48,210 nt of DNA from an uncultured Clostridia bacterium (GCA_947304405.1 CAMZBB010000007.1:1-48210), one strand, 5' to 3'. Positions 25,131 to 32,860 are shown, counted from the first letter of the stretch. Numbers and translations are program-made. The notes: generated from the letters alone by a model not told the origin.

Positions 25131-25159
25131 ATATTACTTATTGCGCATTTAATTGTAAA
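25131..25159 (-). promoter_or_regulatory. Promoter for the LTA-synthase-like gene
   Basis: Minus-strand -35 TTTACA (25154-25159), 17-bp spacer, -10 TAATAT (25131-25136). Only 10 bases separate the -10 from the ATG at 25120. Its -35 overlaps that of the divergent promoter. Confidence 0.5.
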
Positions 25160-25181
25160 GTAAACTGTATTTATGTATCAT
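25153..25181 (+). promoter_or_regulatory. Promoter for the L,D-transpeptidase gene
   Basis: Plus-strand -35 TTGTAA (25153-25158), 17-bp spacer, -10 TATCAT (25176-25181). Followed by AGGAGG eight bases before the ATG at 25208. Confidence 0.5.
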
Positions 25182-25207
25182 TGAGTTAATTCATAGGAGG
25201 GGACCTT

Positions 25208-26230
25208 ATGTTCAAAACCGTAAAGAAAGTCACAGTGTGCTTTTTTACCACGCTGATGCTGTTATCATTCTTTTCGTTCAACGTGTCGGCCTCTTCCGTC
25301 GGTACGTCATCCGAAGCTTTTTCTGCTCCTGCCGGAGTAACTCTCACTTACCGTACGCGCCAACGCAAAAAGAAGTGGGCCAAGTTTAAGAAGCAGGGTG
25401 CTGTAGCCGGCCAGGCCGCAAAGAAAAAGAAAAAGCTCGATGCGATCAAGATCAAGATCAAGAGTTCCACGCCGGGCACTGTGCAGTACCGCGTTCACGC
25501 TTACAGAAAGGGCTGGACCTCATATAAGAACAGCGGAAAGGCAGCAGGCCGCAGAGGCTATGTCCTCGACAGGATCCAGATCAGGCTCACCGGTGAGCTT
25601 GCAGAGAAATACGACATATACTACCGTGTCCATATCCACACCTCGAACGGCTGGCTGAATTGGGCCAAAAACGGCGAGGCAGCAGGCGCTAAGGACTATG
25701 CTTACTTTTTCGATGCGATACAGATAGTCCTTACGGAGAAGGATGCCGAAGCACCCGGAAACGTCGGCAACATAAAGTCCCAAAGAGACGTTCCTATCGT
25801 GACGGGTGATGCGGTAAAAGAAGCAATGACCGCTAAGGCTAATGGCTTAAGCAGCAAAACAAAATGGCTCGTCCTCTGTGATACCAACAACTTCCTTACC
25901 GGAGTATTCAAAGGTTCCAAGGGCAACTGGAAGCTCGTGAGATTCATCTGCGTTTCTGTCGGTAAGCCCAGCACTCCGACGAGAAAGGGCACGTTCACGA
26001 TAAAGAATAAGAAAAAGAAATTTTTCTCCGGGGCAGTCCGCTGCAAGTATTGCACCAGATTCACCAAAGCTTATTATTTCCACAGTCTCCCGTACTCATG
26101 GAACGGAAAGTACATCGTCAGCTCGAGGCTCGCACAGCGCTGTACTCACGGCTGCGTAAGAATGGAACTCGGAGACGCAAAGTATATCTACAGGAATGTA
26201 CCGAGAGGAAGCAAGGTAGTAGTCTACTGA
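25208..26230 (+). CDS. Secreted L,D-transpeptidase with ChW-like repeats
   Basis: A 340-residue exported wall enzyme. Signal peptide ~1-28 (FFTTLMLLSFFSFNVSASS). Residues ~40-178 hold three repeats of the clostridial-hydrophobic (ChW) type: YRTRQRKKKWAKFKKQGAVAG, YRVHAYRKGWTSYKNSGKAAG, YRVHIHTSNGWLNWAKNGEAAG, each followed by a Leu/Phe-Asp-x-I-x-I strand. The YkuD domain (~218-340) contains HSLPY (His292) and the catalytic block THGCVRM with His314 and Cys316. YkuD enzymes make 3-3 crosslinks in peptidoglycan or attach proteins to it; the ChW repeats probably bind the wall. AGGAGG precedes the ATG. It ends at a hairpin-rich spacer. Confidence 0.88.
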   Translation: MFKTVKKVTVCFFTTLMLLSFFSFNVSASSVGTSSEAFSAPAGVTLTYRTRQRKKKWAKFKKQGAVAGQAAKKKKKLDAIKIKIKSSTPGTVQYRVHAYRKGWTSYKNSGKAAGRRGYVLDRIQIRLTGELAEKYDIYYRVHIHTSNGWLNWAKNGEAAGAKDYAYFFDAIQIVLTEKDAEAPGNVGNIKSQRDVPIVTGDAVKEAMTAKANGLSSKTKWLVLCDTNNFLTGVFKGSKGNWKLVRFICVSVGKPSTPTRKGTFTIKNKKKKFFSGAVRCKYCTRFTKAYYFHSLPYSWNGKYIVSSRLAQRCTHGCVRMELGDAKYIYRNVPRGSKVVVY

Positions 26231-26254
26231 TACTATCAACTGATGATTATATGG

Positions 26255-26300
26255 GAGGCTGTCTCAAAACGAAATGAGACAGCCTCTATCGTTTTAACTG
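26255..26300 (+). terminator. Intrinsic terminator of the L,D-transpeptidase gene
   Basis: Perfect 12-bp stem GAGGCTGTCTCA/TGAGACAGCCTC (26255-26266 with 26275-26286), 8-base loop, then a moderate T-rich stretch (ATCGTTTTAACTG). Confidence 0.75.
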
Positions 26301-26360
26301 TTTTTGCAATGACCTATAAGAAATAGATTTTTCGTTTCTTATAGGTCAGGCAGCCAGAAT

Positions 26361-26408
26361 AAAAAAGAACTGCCCCAAAAGCGAGATCATTCACTTTTGA
26401 GACAGTTC
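26361..26408 (-). terminator. Intrinsic terminator of rfbA
   Basis: Minus-strand 15-bp stem GAACTGTCTCAAAAG/CTTTTGGGGCAGTTC with two G-T wobbles, 12-base loop, then TTTTTT (26361-26366). Confidence 0.85.
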
Positions 26409-26432
26409 CTTCTTTGTTTTTTCGTTTCAGAT

Positions 26433-27305
26433 TCAGAACTCTTCAGCCAACGCTCCGAGATACTGACCGTAATTGGTCTTGTTCATCGAGTCGGCGAGTT
26501 TCCTGAACGCTTCCTCATTGATCCATCCCTTGCGCAGCGCGATCTCTTCAAGGCATCCGATCATGTTACCGGAACGCTGTGCGGCACGGATGGCTCCAGC
26601 CGCCTCATAAAGGCTGTCGGCGCTTCCTGCGTCAAACCAGGAGAACTCCTTGCCAAGCGCGATAACCCTGAGGTTGCCGCGGTTGAGATATTCCTCGTTT
26701 ACGGAAGTAATCTCAAGCTCGCCCCTTGCGGACGGCTTGATGTTCTCTGCGATATCAACGACATCGGGACCGTAGAAATACAATCCCGGAACAATGTAGT
26801 TGGACTTCGGATTGGAAGGCTTCTCTTCGATCGATACCGCATTGCCGTTGCTGTCAAATTCAACAACGCCAAACGCTCTCGGATCTGCTACATAGTAACC
26901 GAATATTGCAGCTTTCCCCTCGCTGACTATCTCGGCGGCAGCCCTTAATTTACGCTTAAAGAAGGGACCGTAGAATATGTTGTCGCCGAGCGCCAGGCAG
27001 ACGGAATCATTACCGATGAATTCCTTGCCGATGATGAATGCATCGGCGATACCGCGCTGAACTTTCTGCTCGATATATGTGATCTTTATGCCAAGATGCG
27101 AACCGTCACCCAAAAGGTCTACGAAAGGCTTTGTGTCGTCCGGCGGCGTGATGACCAGTATCTCCCTGATGCCCGAATTCATGAGTACCGACATGGGGTA
27201 ATAGATCATCGGTTTATCATATACGGGAAGAAGGGGTTTGCAGACGGGTTTGGTGACCGGATACAGACGCGTGCCTTTTCCGGCAGCGAGTATAATGCCT
27301 TTCAT
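26433..27305 (-). CDS. rfbA: Glucose-1-phosphate thymidylyltransferase
   Basis: Forms dTDP-glucose from dTTP and glucose-1-phosphate, first step to dTDP-rhamnose. The start MKGIILAAGKGTRLYPVTKP carries the nucleotidyltransferase signature GxGTRLxPxT; KPMIYYPMSVLMNSGIREIL, ALGDNIFYG, DPRAFGVVEFD and EEKPSNPKSNYIVPGLYFY follow. Length 290 is standard. AAGGAG precedes the ATG. No rmlB, C or D gene lies nearby. Together with the neighbouring wall enzymes it suggests surface-polysaccharide synthesis. Confidence 0.95.
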   Translation of the reverse strand: MKGIILAAGKGTRLYPVTKPVCKPLLPVYDKPMIYYPMSVLMNSGIREILVITPPDDTKPFVDLLGDGSHLGIKITYIEQKVQRGIADAFIIGKEFIGNDSVCLALGDNIFYGPFFKRKLRAAAEIVSEGKAAIFGYYVADPRAFGVVEFDSNGNAVSIEEKPSNPKSNYIVPGLYFYGPDVVDIAENIKPSARGELEITSVNEEYLNRGNLRVIALGKEFSWFDAGSADSLYEAAGAIRAAQRSGNMIGCLEEIALRKGWINEEAFRKLADSMNKTNYGQYLGALAEEF

Positions 27306-27379
27306 ATAGATGACTCCTTAAGACGACGATTTACCGCTTGTTTAAAATAATCAGCGTTATTTTACAAGTATAGCATAAG

Positions 27380-27402
27380 AAAAGTCCCCCTTAAAGGAGG
27401 AC
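27380..27402 (-). terminator. Terminator after tRNA-Gly
   Basis: Minus-strand stem GTCCTCC/GGGGGAC (one T-G pair), 5-base loop, then TTTT, six bases after the tRNA 3' end. Confidence 0.75.
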
Positions 27403-27407
27403 CTGTC

Positions 27408-27483
<76 letters not shown>

Positions 27484-27498
27484 GAAAAACGCAAGGAC

Positions 27499-27527
27499 AC
27501 TATATCAGACAACAGTAGCAAAATCAA
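27499..27527 (-). promoter_or_regulatory. tRNA-Gly promoter overlapping the GH26 stop
   Basis: Minus-strand -35 TTGATT (27522-27527), 17-bp spacer, -10 TATAGT (27499-27504). The -35 and spacer lie in the last codons of the GH26 gene, and the predicted start is about 8 bases before the tRNA. Confidence 0.6.
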
Positions 27528-28620
27528 ATACCGGCGCCATCGTAACGTGCGGATCGTCAGCAAATGAACAGAAGTCATCAGCCATCTCGTGCCTTTTCCC
27601 ATCCTTCTCGTAAGGGAGCCAGAACTGCGTGTCGGAGAAGTTTGCCCATACGAGCATATAGGCGCACATTCTTCCGCCTTCGCTTCCCTGAAGAGCCGAC
27701 AGCATATCGGTAAACCACGAGGTAACCGTGTTGCCCTCTGGCGCAAGGCCTTCAAAATAGCCCTCAGGCGTCTCTAAAGCCCTGTATCCCGTCTCGGTAA
27801 GAGCAACTATCTTGTCGTGCAGCTTTGCGCAGCCTGCGATAATGTCGAGTGAATTCTGCAGTTTCTTATAAAACCCGTCCCCCGGATGCGGATGATCGTG
27901 ATACAGGTCAAGGCCCATGATATCCACGAAATCGTCTCCCGGATATCTCGCGAAATAGTCCTCTCCGGACTCGATGAATCCGTTCGGAGAATATGCCACG
28001 GCAAGGTTTTTCACGCCGCGTTCGTACAAGAGATAGTCGATCGTGTAACGGAACAGGCTTATATAATCCTCGTCAGAAAGATACTTTCTTCCCCACCAGA
28101 ACCAGTCTCCGGTATCTTCATGGAAAGGCCTGAAGATAATGGGTATCGGGTCACCCTCAAGGTCAACGCACTTGTTTGCAAAATCCGCGATCATGTCAAG
28201 AAAGCGCAGGTACTTCGCATTGAGATCCCCGCCTTTCATTATCCTTCTTCCGCAGTCGCCATCGGTATTGTTAGGCGAATAATCATAGAACTCGTCACCG
28301 CCTAACGAGAAGTTGGGCATGTGCGAAGACAATGTAATGATGCATCCCTGTCTGTGAAGATTCTTAACGACCTTGATCAGATCGTTCATCTTTCCTTCGT
28401 ATCCGAGGAAACTCAATGTGTCCACGCCGACTACCGCAGGGTGCTTACCGCAGAGATTCCTGCAGTCAGACTCGGTTCCGTCGCAATTCTCGATGGTAAT
28501 GCCGATATGTCCGGCATTCTGCTGCCCGAACATTATCTTGTCCGAATCCGAGAATTTCTTTAAAAGCTCAAGCAATTCGATCAGCTTGGGCGATCTTTCA
28601 TTTCTGAATCCGCTTTCCAT
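27505..28620 (-). CDS. Glycoside hydrolase family 26 (mannanase-like), cytoplasmic
   Basis: A 371-residue GH26 enzyme, most likely an endo- or exo-beta-1,4-mannanase. IMFGQQNAGHIG near the start, FRPFHEDTGDWFWWG with acid/base Glu168, and ALTETGYRA with nucleophile Glu276 are family hallmarks; LVWANFSDTQFWLP closes the barrel. There is no signal peptide, so it should act inside the cell on imported oligosaccharides. It lies 10 bp behind the unknown HEAT-like gene. Other GH26 activities (lichenase, xylanase) cannot be excluded. Confidence 0.85.
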   Translation of the reverse strand: MESGFRNERSPKLIELLELLKKFSDSDKIMFGQQNAGHIGITIENCDGTESDCRNLCGKHPAVVGVDTLSFLGYEGKMNDLIKVVKNLHRQGCIITLSSHMPNFSLGGDEFYDYSPNNTDGDCGRRIMKGGDLNAKYLRFLDMIADFANKCVDLEGDPIPIIFRPFHEDTGDWFWWGRKYLSDEDYISLFRYTIDYLLYERGVKNLAVAYSPNGFIESGEDYFARYPGDDFVDIMGLDLYHDHPHPGDGFYKKLQNSLDIIAGCAKLHDKIVALTETGYRALETPEGYFEGLAPEGNTVTSWFTDMLSALQGSEGGRMCAYMLVWANFSDTQFWLPYEKDGKRHEMADDFCSFADDPHVTMAPVFDFATVV

Positions 28621-28630
28621 TTAAGATACC

Positions 28631-29626
28631 TTACTTGTTCCCGTTATATCCTGCAGGACCGTATTTCTTGCCTTCGCTCTTTTGGGATTTGCGTGTGAAA
28701 TCTCCGAACGGATCATTGATATCTGAGATGTCTCCACCCAACTTCTGGATAGCCGACATCATCTCATAGAACAGATCTCTTCCTATCGAGTCCTGATGTC
28801 TGTTGATGTAGTTCTTCATAAGCGGGACCGCTCTGTCATCGCCGTATTCAGCAAGACAGATGACCGCATATATCTTGTTCGTCATCGCGCGGAAAGCATG
28901 CCTTAAGGTCTGATAGATCTCTTCAGAAGGATGCGCCATTCCGATCTCGGCGAGCATGATCACCAGGTCCTCGGCAGGTCCTTCAAGACCTGTGTCGAGC
29001 TCGTTTTCGATAAGATCCGTAAGGATCGGAACGGAGACTTCAGCCGAACCAACGACATAATCCTTAATGGATTCCGCAACGAATTCTTTCGTCTTGGGAT
29101 AGCTCGTGAAACGGTCGATGACTGCCTTAACGAAGCAGAATTCCTTCATTTCGATGAGCACGTCGAGACATGCTTTGACCTTCTGGTACTCTATCTCGAA
29201 AAGCTTATCAGCATCGTCTAACTCTTCCTCTGTCCAGGCCGAGTTTCCGATCAGGGAGCTGCAGTAATCACGTACCTTTTCCCTGTCATCTTCAGCAATA
29301 CTCTGTATAAGCGAGTTCGGAACTCCGCGGTCGAGTGTAACAGCACTGTATTCAAGCGCCTCCTCTTTCTCCTCGAGCGTCATTCCGTCGAAAACATCTC
29401 TTAATGACCTTCCGCCGAGCCTGTCATCCGGCTCTGTCTCAAGAGCCTTAGTTGCCTTCTCAGTCTCTTCTCTGGCAACATCCTGAATATATTCCTCAAA
29501 AGATGCGGCATCACTACCCTCAGGAACCTGGCCAAGCCTGTCGCCGAACTCGTCGAGCTTCTGCTCTAAGATAAGCGCTCCGATCTCATCGTATCTTTTA
29601 AGGATGTCTTTTATCTCGTCAGTCAT
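28631..29626 (-). CDS. Unknown helical-repeat (HEAT-like) protein
   Basis: I do not recognise this 331-residue protein. It is acidic, cytoplasmic and almost wholly helical by composition. The second half looks like consecutive helix pairs of HEAT/ARM type: LDVLIEMKEFCFVKAVIDRF, VPILTDLIENELDTG, AVICLAEYGDDRAVPLMKNYI. The last ~35 residues are Gly/Lys/Asn-rich and probably disordered. The ATG at 29626 follows AGAGGAT. It has its own promoter and precedes the GH26 gene by 10 bp. A scaffold or regulator is possible, but the sequence supports no specific function. Confidence 0.6.
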   Translation of the reverse strand: MTDEIKDILKRYDEIGALILEQKLDEFGDRLGQVPEGSDAASFEEYIQDVAREETEKATKALETEPDDRLGGRSLRDVFDGMTLEEKEEALEYSAVTLDRGVPNSLIQSIAEDDREKVRDYCSSLIGNSAWTEEELDDADKLFEIEYQKVKACLDVLIEMKEFCFVKAVIDRFTSYPKTKEFVAESIKDYVVGSAEVSVPILTDLIENELDTGLEGPAEDLVIMLAEIGMAHPSEEIYQTLRHAFRAMTNKIYAVICLAEYGDDRAVPLMKNYINRHQDSIGRDLFYEMMSAIQKLGGDISDINDPFGDFTRKSQKSEGKKYGPAGYNGNK

Positions 29627-29661
29627 TTCATATCCTCTTTCCCTGATTCTTTAAGAAGAAT

Positions 29662-29691
29662 ATTCTACACGAAAATTCGCTTTTCAATCAA
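29662..29691 (-). promoter_or_regulatory. Promoter for the HEAT-like/GH26 unit
   Basis: Minus-strand -35 TTGATT (29686-29691), 18-bp spacer, -10 TAGAAT (29662-29667). Confidence 0.5.
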
Positions 29692-29718
29692 CAAAAAAGC
29701 ACCGCAAAACTGCGGTGC
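29692..29718 (-). terminator. Terminator of the tRNA cluster
   Basis: Perfect 8-bp stem GCACCGCA/TGCGGTGC (29699-29706 with 29711-29718), 4-base loop, six T on the minus strand. It lies six bases past the tRNA-Cys 3' end. Confidence 0.92.
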
Positions 29719-29724
29719 TTTTGT

Positions 29725-29798
29725 TGGAGGTACCACCCAGATTTGAACTGGGGATCAGGGTTTTGCAGACCCACGCCTTACCACTTGGCTATGGTACC
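29725..29798 (-). tRNA. tRNA-Cys (GCA anticodon)
   Basis: Seventy-four bases with encoded CCA. Acceptor GGTACCA/TGGTACC, D-arm AGCCAAGTGGTAAGGC, anticodon loop CTGCAAA with GCA, T-arm CCCAG/CTGGG. Last tRNA of a Met-Glu-Cys transcript. Confidence 0.96.
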
Positions 29799-29800
29799 AT

Positions 29801-29875
29801 TGGTGACCCGTACGAGAGTTGAACTCGTTACTCCGCCGTGAAAGGGCGACGTCTTAGCCGGTTGACCAACGGGCC
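29801..29875 (-). tRNA. tRNA-Glu (TTC anticodon)
   Basis: Seventy-five bases with encoded CCA. Acceptor GGCCCGT/ACGGGTC (one G-T pair), anticodon stem TCGCC/GGCGG around CTTTCAC (anticodon TTC), T-arm ACGAG/CTCGT. Two bases separate it from tRNA-Cys. Confidence 0.96.
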
Positions 29876-29880
29876 TTTTA

Positions 29881-29957
29881 TGGTAGCGGCAGTGGGATTC
29901 GAACCTACGACCTGCCGGGTATGAACCGGACGCTCTGGCCAACTGAGCTATGCCGCC
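29881..29957 (-). tRNA. tRNA-Met, elongator type (CAT anticodon)
   Basis: Seventy-seven bases with encoded CCA. Acceptor GGCGGCA/TGCCGCT with a fully paired first base, so not an initiator. Anticodon loop TTCATAC. A CAT anticodon could also be a lysidine-modified Ile tRNA; the overall sequence looks like elongator Met. Confidence 0.9.
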
Positions 29958-29974
29958 ATAAAAGGTGCTTTGAA

Positions 29975-30003
29975 ATTATATCTACTCGGAGTTATTTAGT
30001 CAA
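29975..30003 (-). promoter_or_regulatory. Promoter for the tRNA-Met-Glu-Cys cluster
   Basis: Minus-strand -35 TTGACT (29998-30003), 17-bp spacer, perfect -10 TATAAT (29975-29980), predicted start near 29968. Confidence 0.8.
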
Positions 30004-30007
30004 GGGT

Positions 30008-30427
30008 TTAATAACGCTTTAACAATCTGTCGTTTTGCCTTCTTACTTCGTCTCTGTGCCGCTCGGATAAGAATATCATGTTGGCGAGCCTGGAAGCTTT
30101 GGCAAATGCCCTCTTTTCGCACAGTTCGGTTATGACCATCCATGCGGCAAGCAGAACTATTATCACCATGACGATGATGAACGCAACAAGAAAAGTGTAA
30201 TCGTAATTGTTGAATCCCAATCCGCGTCCCGTAACGCCCGATTCGATATGTTCATACTTTCCCGTGCCGTAAAACGCAGTGATAAGGAGGGCTGCGATAA
30301 AGCCGAGTACGGCGAGGATGATGAGTTGCACCTTGCGGCGCTTTCTGTTCATCCTGAACAGGACCGGTATCTTCGCGGTCTGCTCATCGAATAATTCCTG
30401 AAATACATTGTCGTTATCGAGTCCCAT
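30008..30427 (-). CDS. Small two-helix membrane protein, unknown
   Basis: Not recognised. 139 residues: a charged cytoplasmic start, a basic stretch (RMNRKRRKVQ), helix 1 (~34-52, LIILAVLGFIAALLITAFY), an outside loop with Gly/Tyr/Asn, helix 2 (~78-98, FLVAFIIVMVIIVLLAAWMV), and a basic cytoplasmic end (RHRDEVRRQNDRLLKRY). It lies downstream of the rplL terminator and upstream of the tRNA promoter. No conserved motif suggests a role. Confidence 0.6.
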   Translation of the reverse strand: MGLDNDNVFQELFDEQTAKIPVLFRMNRKRRKVQLIILAVLGFIAALLITAFYGTGKYEHIESGVTGRGLGFNNYDYTFLVAFIIVMVIIVLLAAWMVITELCEKRAFAKASRLANMIFLSERHRDEVRRQNDRLLKRY

Positions 30428-30443
30428 AGTGAAATAATAACAT

Positions 30444-30469
30444 AAGGGTGCCTCAAATGAGACACCCTT
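30444..30469 (-). terminator. Terminator after rplL
   Basis: Twelve-bp stem AAGGGTGTCTCA/TGAGGCACCCTT with one T-G pair and a 2-base loop as drawn. The following T-run is short (ATGTTATTATTT), so efficiency may be moderate. Confidence 0.65.
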
Positions 30470-30495
30470 AAAGTTACTTTTAAAGTTATAAAGAA

Positions 30496-30873
30496 TTACT
30501 TGATCTCGAGCTCAGCGCCGCAATCAGCGAGCTTCTTCATGAGATCATCAGCCTCGTCCTTGGAAACGTTCTCCTTGAGGGCAACAGGTGCCTTCTCAAC
30601 GAGTTCCTTAGCTTCCTTAAGACCCATGCCGAGTACATCCTTGACAGCCTTGATAACGCCCATCTTGGAATCACCGAAGCTCTTGAGCATAACTGTGAAC
30701 TCTGTCTGCTCAGCAGCTGCTGCGCCAGCGCCTGCACCAGCACCTGCTGATACTGCTACTGCTGCTGCGGATACGCCGAATTCCTCTTCAATAGCCTTCT
30801 CAAGATCGAAAAGCTCGATTACGGAAAGGCCCTTAATTTCTTCAAGAATGCTTGTAACTTTCTCACTAGCCAT
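30496..30873 (-). CDS. rplL: 50S ribosomal protein L7/L12
   Basis: Stalk protein that recruits translational GTPases. N-terminal dimer domain ([26 protein letters not shown]), Ala/Gly hinge (~38-52), C-terminal domain with KIGVIKAVK-like [27 protein letters not shown]. 125 residues. It follows rplJ by 31 bp behind a GGAGG-like site, in the usual L10 operon order. Confidence 0.97.
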   Translation of the reverse strand: MASEKVTSILEEIKGLSVIELFDLEKAIEEEFGVSAAAVAVSAGAGAGAGAAAAEQTEFTVMLKSFGDSKMGVIKAVKDVLGMGLKEAKELVEKAPVALKENVSKDEADDLMKKLADCGAELEIK

Positions 30874-30904
30874 TTTAAGTTTCCTCCTATGAAATTTTAG
30901 CTAA

Positions 30905-31510
30905 TTACTCTGCGGGTGTTTCCGCGGGTGCAGCTTCTTCTGCGGGAGCCTCTGCGGGCGCCTCAACTGCTGCTGTTTCTGCTGCGGGTGCTGCTACGGG
31001 AGCTGCCTCGCCGCCTTCTTCCTGCTTCTTCTCTGCAACTGCCTTTACAAGCATAGCGAGCTTTGTAAAAGGGAAAAGCAAAGAATATGCAACCTGTGTC
31101 TGGAGTGTTTCCGGATCCGGTACCTTGGACAGTGCGATAACATCATTAACTGATGAGACCTTACCATCAATGATGCCGCCTTTGATCTCCATGGGCTCAA
31201 AGTCCTCGCTGAACTTTGCAAGGATCTTTGCAGGAGCGATGATGTCATTGGAATATCCTACAGCGGTAGGGCCCTTGAAAACATCATCAAGTCCTTCGAA
31301 GCCAAGATCAGCAAAAACGCGTCTGAGAACAGTGTTCTTGATAACCTCGAACTTAACGCCGTTCTTACGGAGCTCTGCACGCATCTCTGTGTCCTGAGCT
31401 ACAGTAAGTCCGCGGGTAGCAACAAATACATATGTTGTAGCACCCTTGAGCGCAGATGTGAGATCTTCAACACGCTGCTGCTTAGCTGCCAGAATCTTTT
31501 CACTGGGCAT
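30905..31510 (-). CDS. rplJ: 50S ribosomal protein L10 with Ala/Glu/Pro tail
   Basis: Base of the L7/L12 stalk. The globular part (VFVATRGLTVAQDTEMRAELRKNGVKFEVIKNTVLRR; KGPTAVGYS) and the helix that binds L7/L12 dimers (LLFPFTKLAMLVKAVAEKK) are normal. After ~residue 163 there is a ~38-residue Ala/Glu/Pro-rich low-complexity end (AAPAETAAVEAPAEAPAEEA) absent from most L10 proteins; 201 residues against a usual ~165-175. An L10 leader precedes it. Confidence 0.95.
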   Translation of the reverse strand: MPSEKILAAKQQRVEDLTSALKGATTYVFVATRGLTVAQDTEMRAELRKNGVKFEVIKNTVLRRVFADLGFEGLDDVFKGPTAVGYSNDIIAPAKILAKFSEDFEPMEIKGGIIDGKVSSVNDVIALSKVPDPETLQTQVAYSLLFPFTKLAMLVKAVAEKKQEEGGEAAPVAAPAAETAAVEAPAEAPAEEAAPAETPAE

Positions 31511-31543
31511 ATTGGTTTTTCCTCCTTGTAGTATTTTGTAATT

Positions 31544-31700
31544 AAAAACCCCCTGTGCTTCGAGCCTAGCGGTTCAAACCAAGGGGGACAGATTAATCCT
31601 TAAAGAATTAAAAGCTCCTTCCTCGGCCGGCCGTCCGGTAACCGGACATTTCAGAAATCATATTTCAATGACTTCACCCGCTGTCTTTGGCAGGATAGGT
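31544..31700 (-). ncRNA. Ribosomal L10 leader with attenuator terminator
   Basis: The 213-bp rplA-rplJ gap carries the L10-binding signature on the minus strand: CCTGCCAAAGACAGCGGGTG (kink-turn core, 31676-31695), and further down GGCCGGCCGAGGAAGGAG. It ends in a stem CCCCCT/AGGGGG (31582-31587 with 31549-31554) followed by TTTTT (31544-31548), a terminator 34 bases before the rplJ ATG. This fits autoregulation of rplJL by the L10-L12 complex through attenuation. Confidence 0.85.
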
Positions 31701-31723
31701 ATTTAATTGTTAAGTAATTGGAA

Positions 31724-32416
31724 TCAAGCGAACTTTGTAGCGTTGATCTTGATTCCGGGGCCCATTGTCGTTGCGATGGAGCAGTTCTTGATGTACTGGC
31801 CCTTCGCAGCAGCCGGTTTAGCCTTGATGATGGCTTCCATGAGCGCCTTGAGGTTTTCCTCGATCTTCTCAGGTCCGAAAGAGACCTTTCCGATCGGGCA
31901 GTGAACGATGTTGGTCTTGTCGAGTCTGTATTCGATCTTACCGGCCTTAACTTCGTTAACAGCCTTTGCAACATCCATGGTAACTGTGCCTGCCTTAGGG
32001 TTAGGCATGAGTCCCTTAGGACCTAATACCTTACCGAGACGGCCGAGCTTACCCATCATGTCGGGTGTTGCTACGATTACGTCGAAATCAAACCAGTTCT
32101 CGTTCTGGATCTTGTTGATCATATCGTCGTCACCAACGAAATCTGCACCGGCTGCGGTTGCCTCATCAGCCTTGGGACCCTTAGCGAGGACAAGAACCTT
32201 CTTAGTGCGTCCTGTTCCGTGAGGAAGAACAACAGCGCCTCTGACCTGCTGGTCAGCATGACGTGAGTCAACACCCAAACGGACGTGGAGCTCTACTGTC
32301 TCATCGAATTTTGCTTTACCTGTTTCGCATACGAGCTTAGCGGCATCTGTAGGATCATAGAGAACGGATCTGTCTACAAGCTTTGCGAGCTCGGCATATC
32401 TTTTGCCTTTATTCAT
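31724..32416 (-). CDS. rplA: 50S ribosomal protein L1
   Basis: L1-stalk protein and translational repressor of rplK-rplA. Typical blocks: [54 protein letters not shown], and the C-terminal [11 protein letters not shown]. 230 residues. 18 bp behind rplK. Confidence 0.98.
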   Translation of the reverse strand: MNKGKRYAELAKLVDRSVLYDPTDAAKLVCETGKAKFDETVELHVRLGVDSRHADQQVRGAVVLPHGTGRTKKVLVLAKGPKADEATAAGADFVGDDDMINKIQNENWFDFDVIVATPDMMGKLGRLGKVLGPKGLMPNPKAGTVTMDVAKAVNEVKAGKIEYRLDKTNIVHCPIGKVSFGPEKIEENLKALMEAIIKAKPAAAKGQYIKNCSIATTMGPGIKINATKFA

Positions 32417-32434
32417 AGCTTACGTTCTCCTTTC

Positions 32435-32860
32435 TTAATCCTTAACGACGATGCCCATAGAACGTGCAGTACCTGCTACCATTCTTGCGCATGCCTCTAC
32501 ATCGGACGCATTAACGTCAGGCATCTTGATCTTAGCGATCTCTCTGCAGTCATCCATTGTGACTGTAGCTACCTTCTCTGTGTTCGGACGTCCTGAAGCC
32601 TTCTCGATCTTTGCAGTCTTCTTAAGAAGAACCGGTACCGGCGGAGTCTTCGTGATGAACGTGAACGAACGGTCTGCATAAACTGTAATGATTACAGGAA
32701 TGATGAGACCTGCGTCCTTAGCTGTTCTCTCGTTGAACTCTTTGACAAACTGCGCGATGTTGATACCGTGCTGTCCAAGAGCTGGTCCGACCGGCGGCGC
32801 GGGTGTTGCTTTGCCTGCAGGTATCTGAAGCTTTACATAACCTGTGACTTTCTTAGCCAT
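32435..32860 (-). CDS. rplK: 50S ribosomal protein L11
   Basis: GTPase-centre protein binding 23S rRNA with L10. [23 protein letters not shown] at the N-terminus, [21 protein letters not shown], and the C-terminal [11 protein letters not shown]. 141 residues, standard. It lies 59 bp behind nusG. Confidence 0.98.
   Translation of the reverse strand: MAKKVTGYVKLQIPAGKATPAPPVGPALGQHGINIAQFVKEFNERTAKDAGLIIPVIITVYADRSFTFITKTPPVPVLLKKTAKIEKASGRPNTEKVATVTMDDCREIAKIKMPDVNASDVEACARMVAGTARSMGIVVKD

Larger units (their letters stand above)
26255..26409. repeat. 155-bp triple-palindrome element with terminal inverted repeats
   Basis: Three stem-loops fill the gap between convergent genes. The middle one (26311-26347) has perfect 13-bp arms GACCTATAAGAAA/TTTCTTATAGGTC around 11 bases. 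The two ends are inverted copies of one motif: CTGTCTCAAAA occurs on the plus strand at 26259-26269 and on the minus strand at 26395-26405. Short terminal inverted repeats around non-coding palindromes resemble a MITE or an insertion-sequence remnant. No target-site duplication is evident. Confidence 0.5.

Noticed and set aside
29692..29957. CRISPR-like repeated structure in the 29.7-30 kb region
   Set aside because: The repeated elements are three tRNA genes plus a terminator, all explained.
31621..31640. CGGCCGGCCG run as a restriction or integration site
   Set aside because: It is part of the L10 leader secondary structure.
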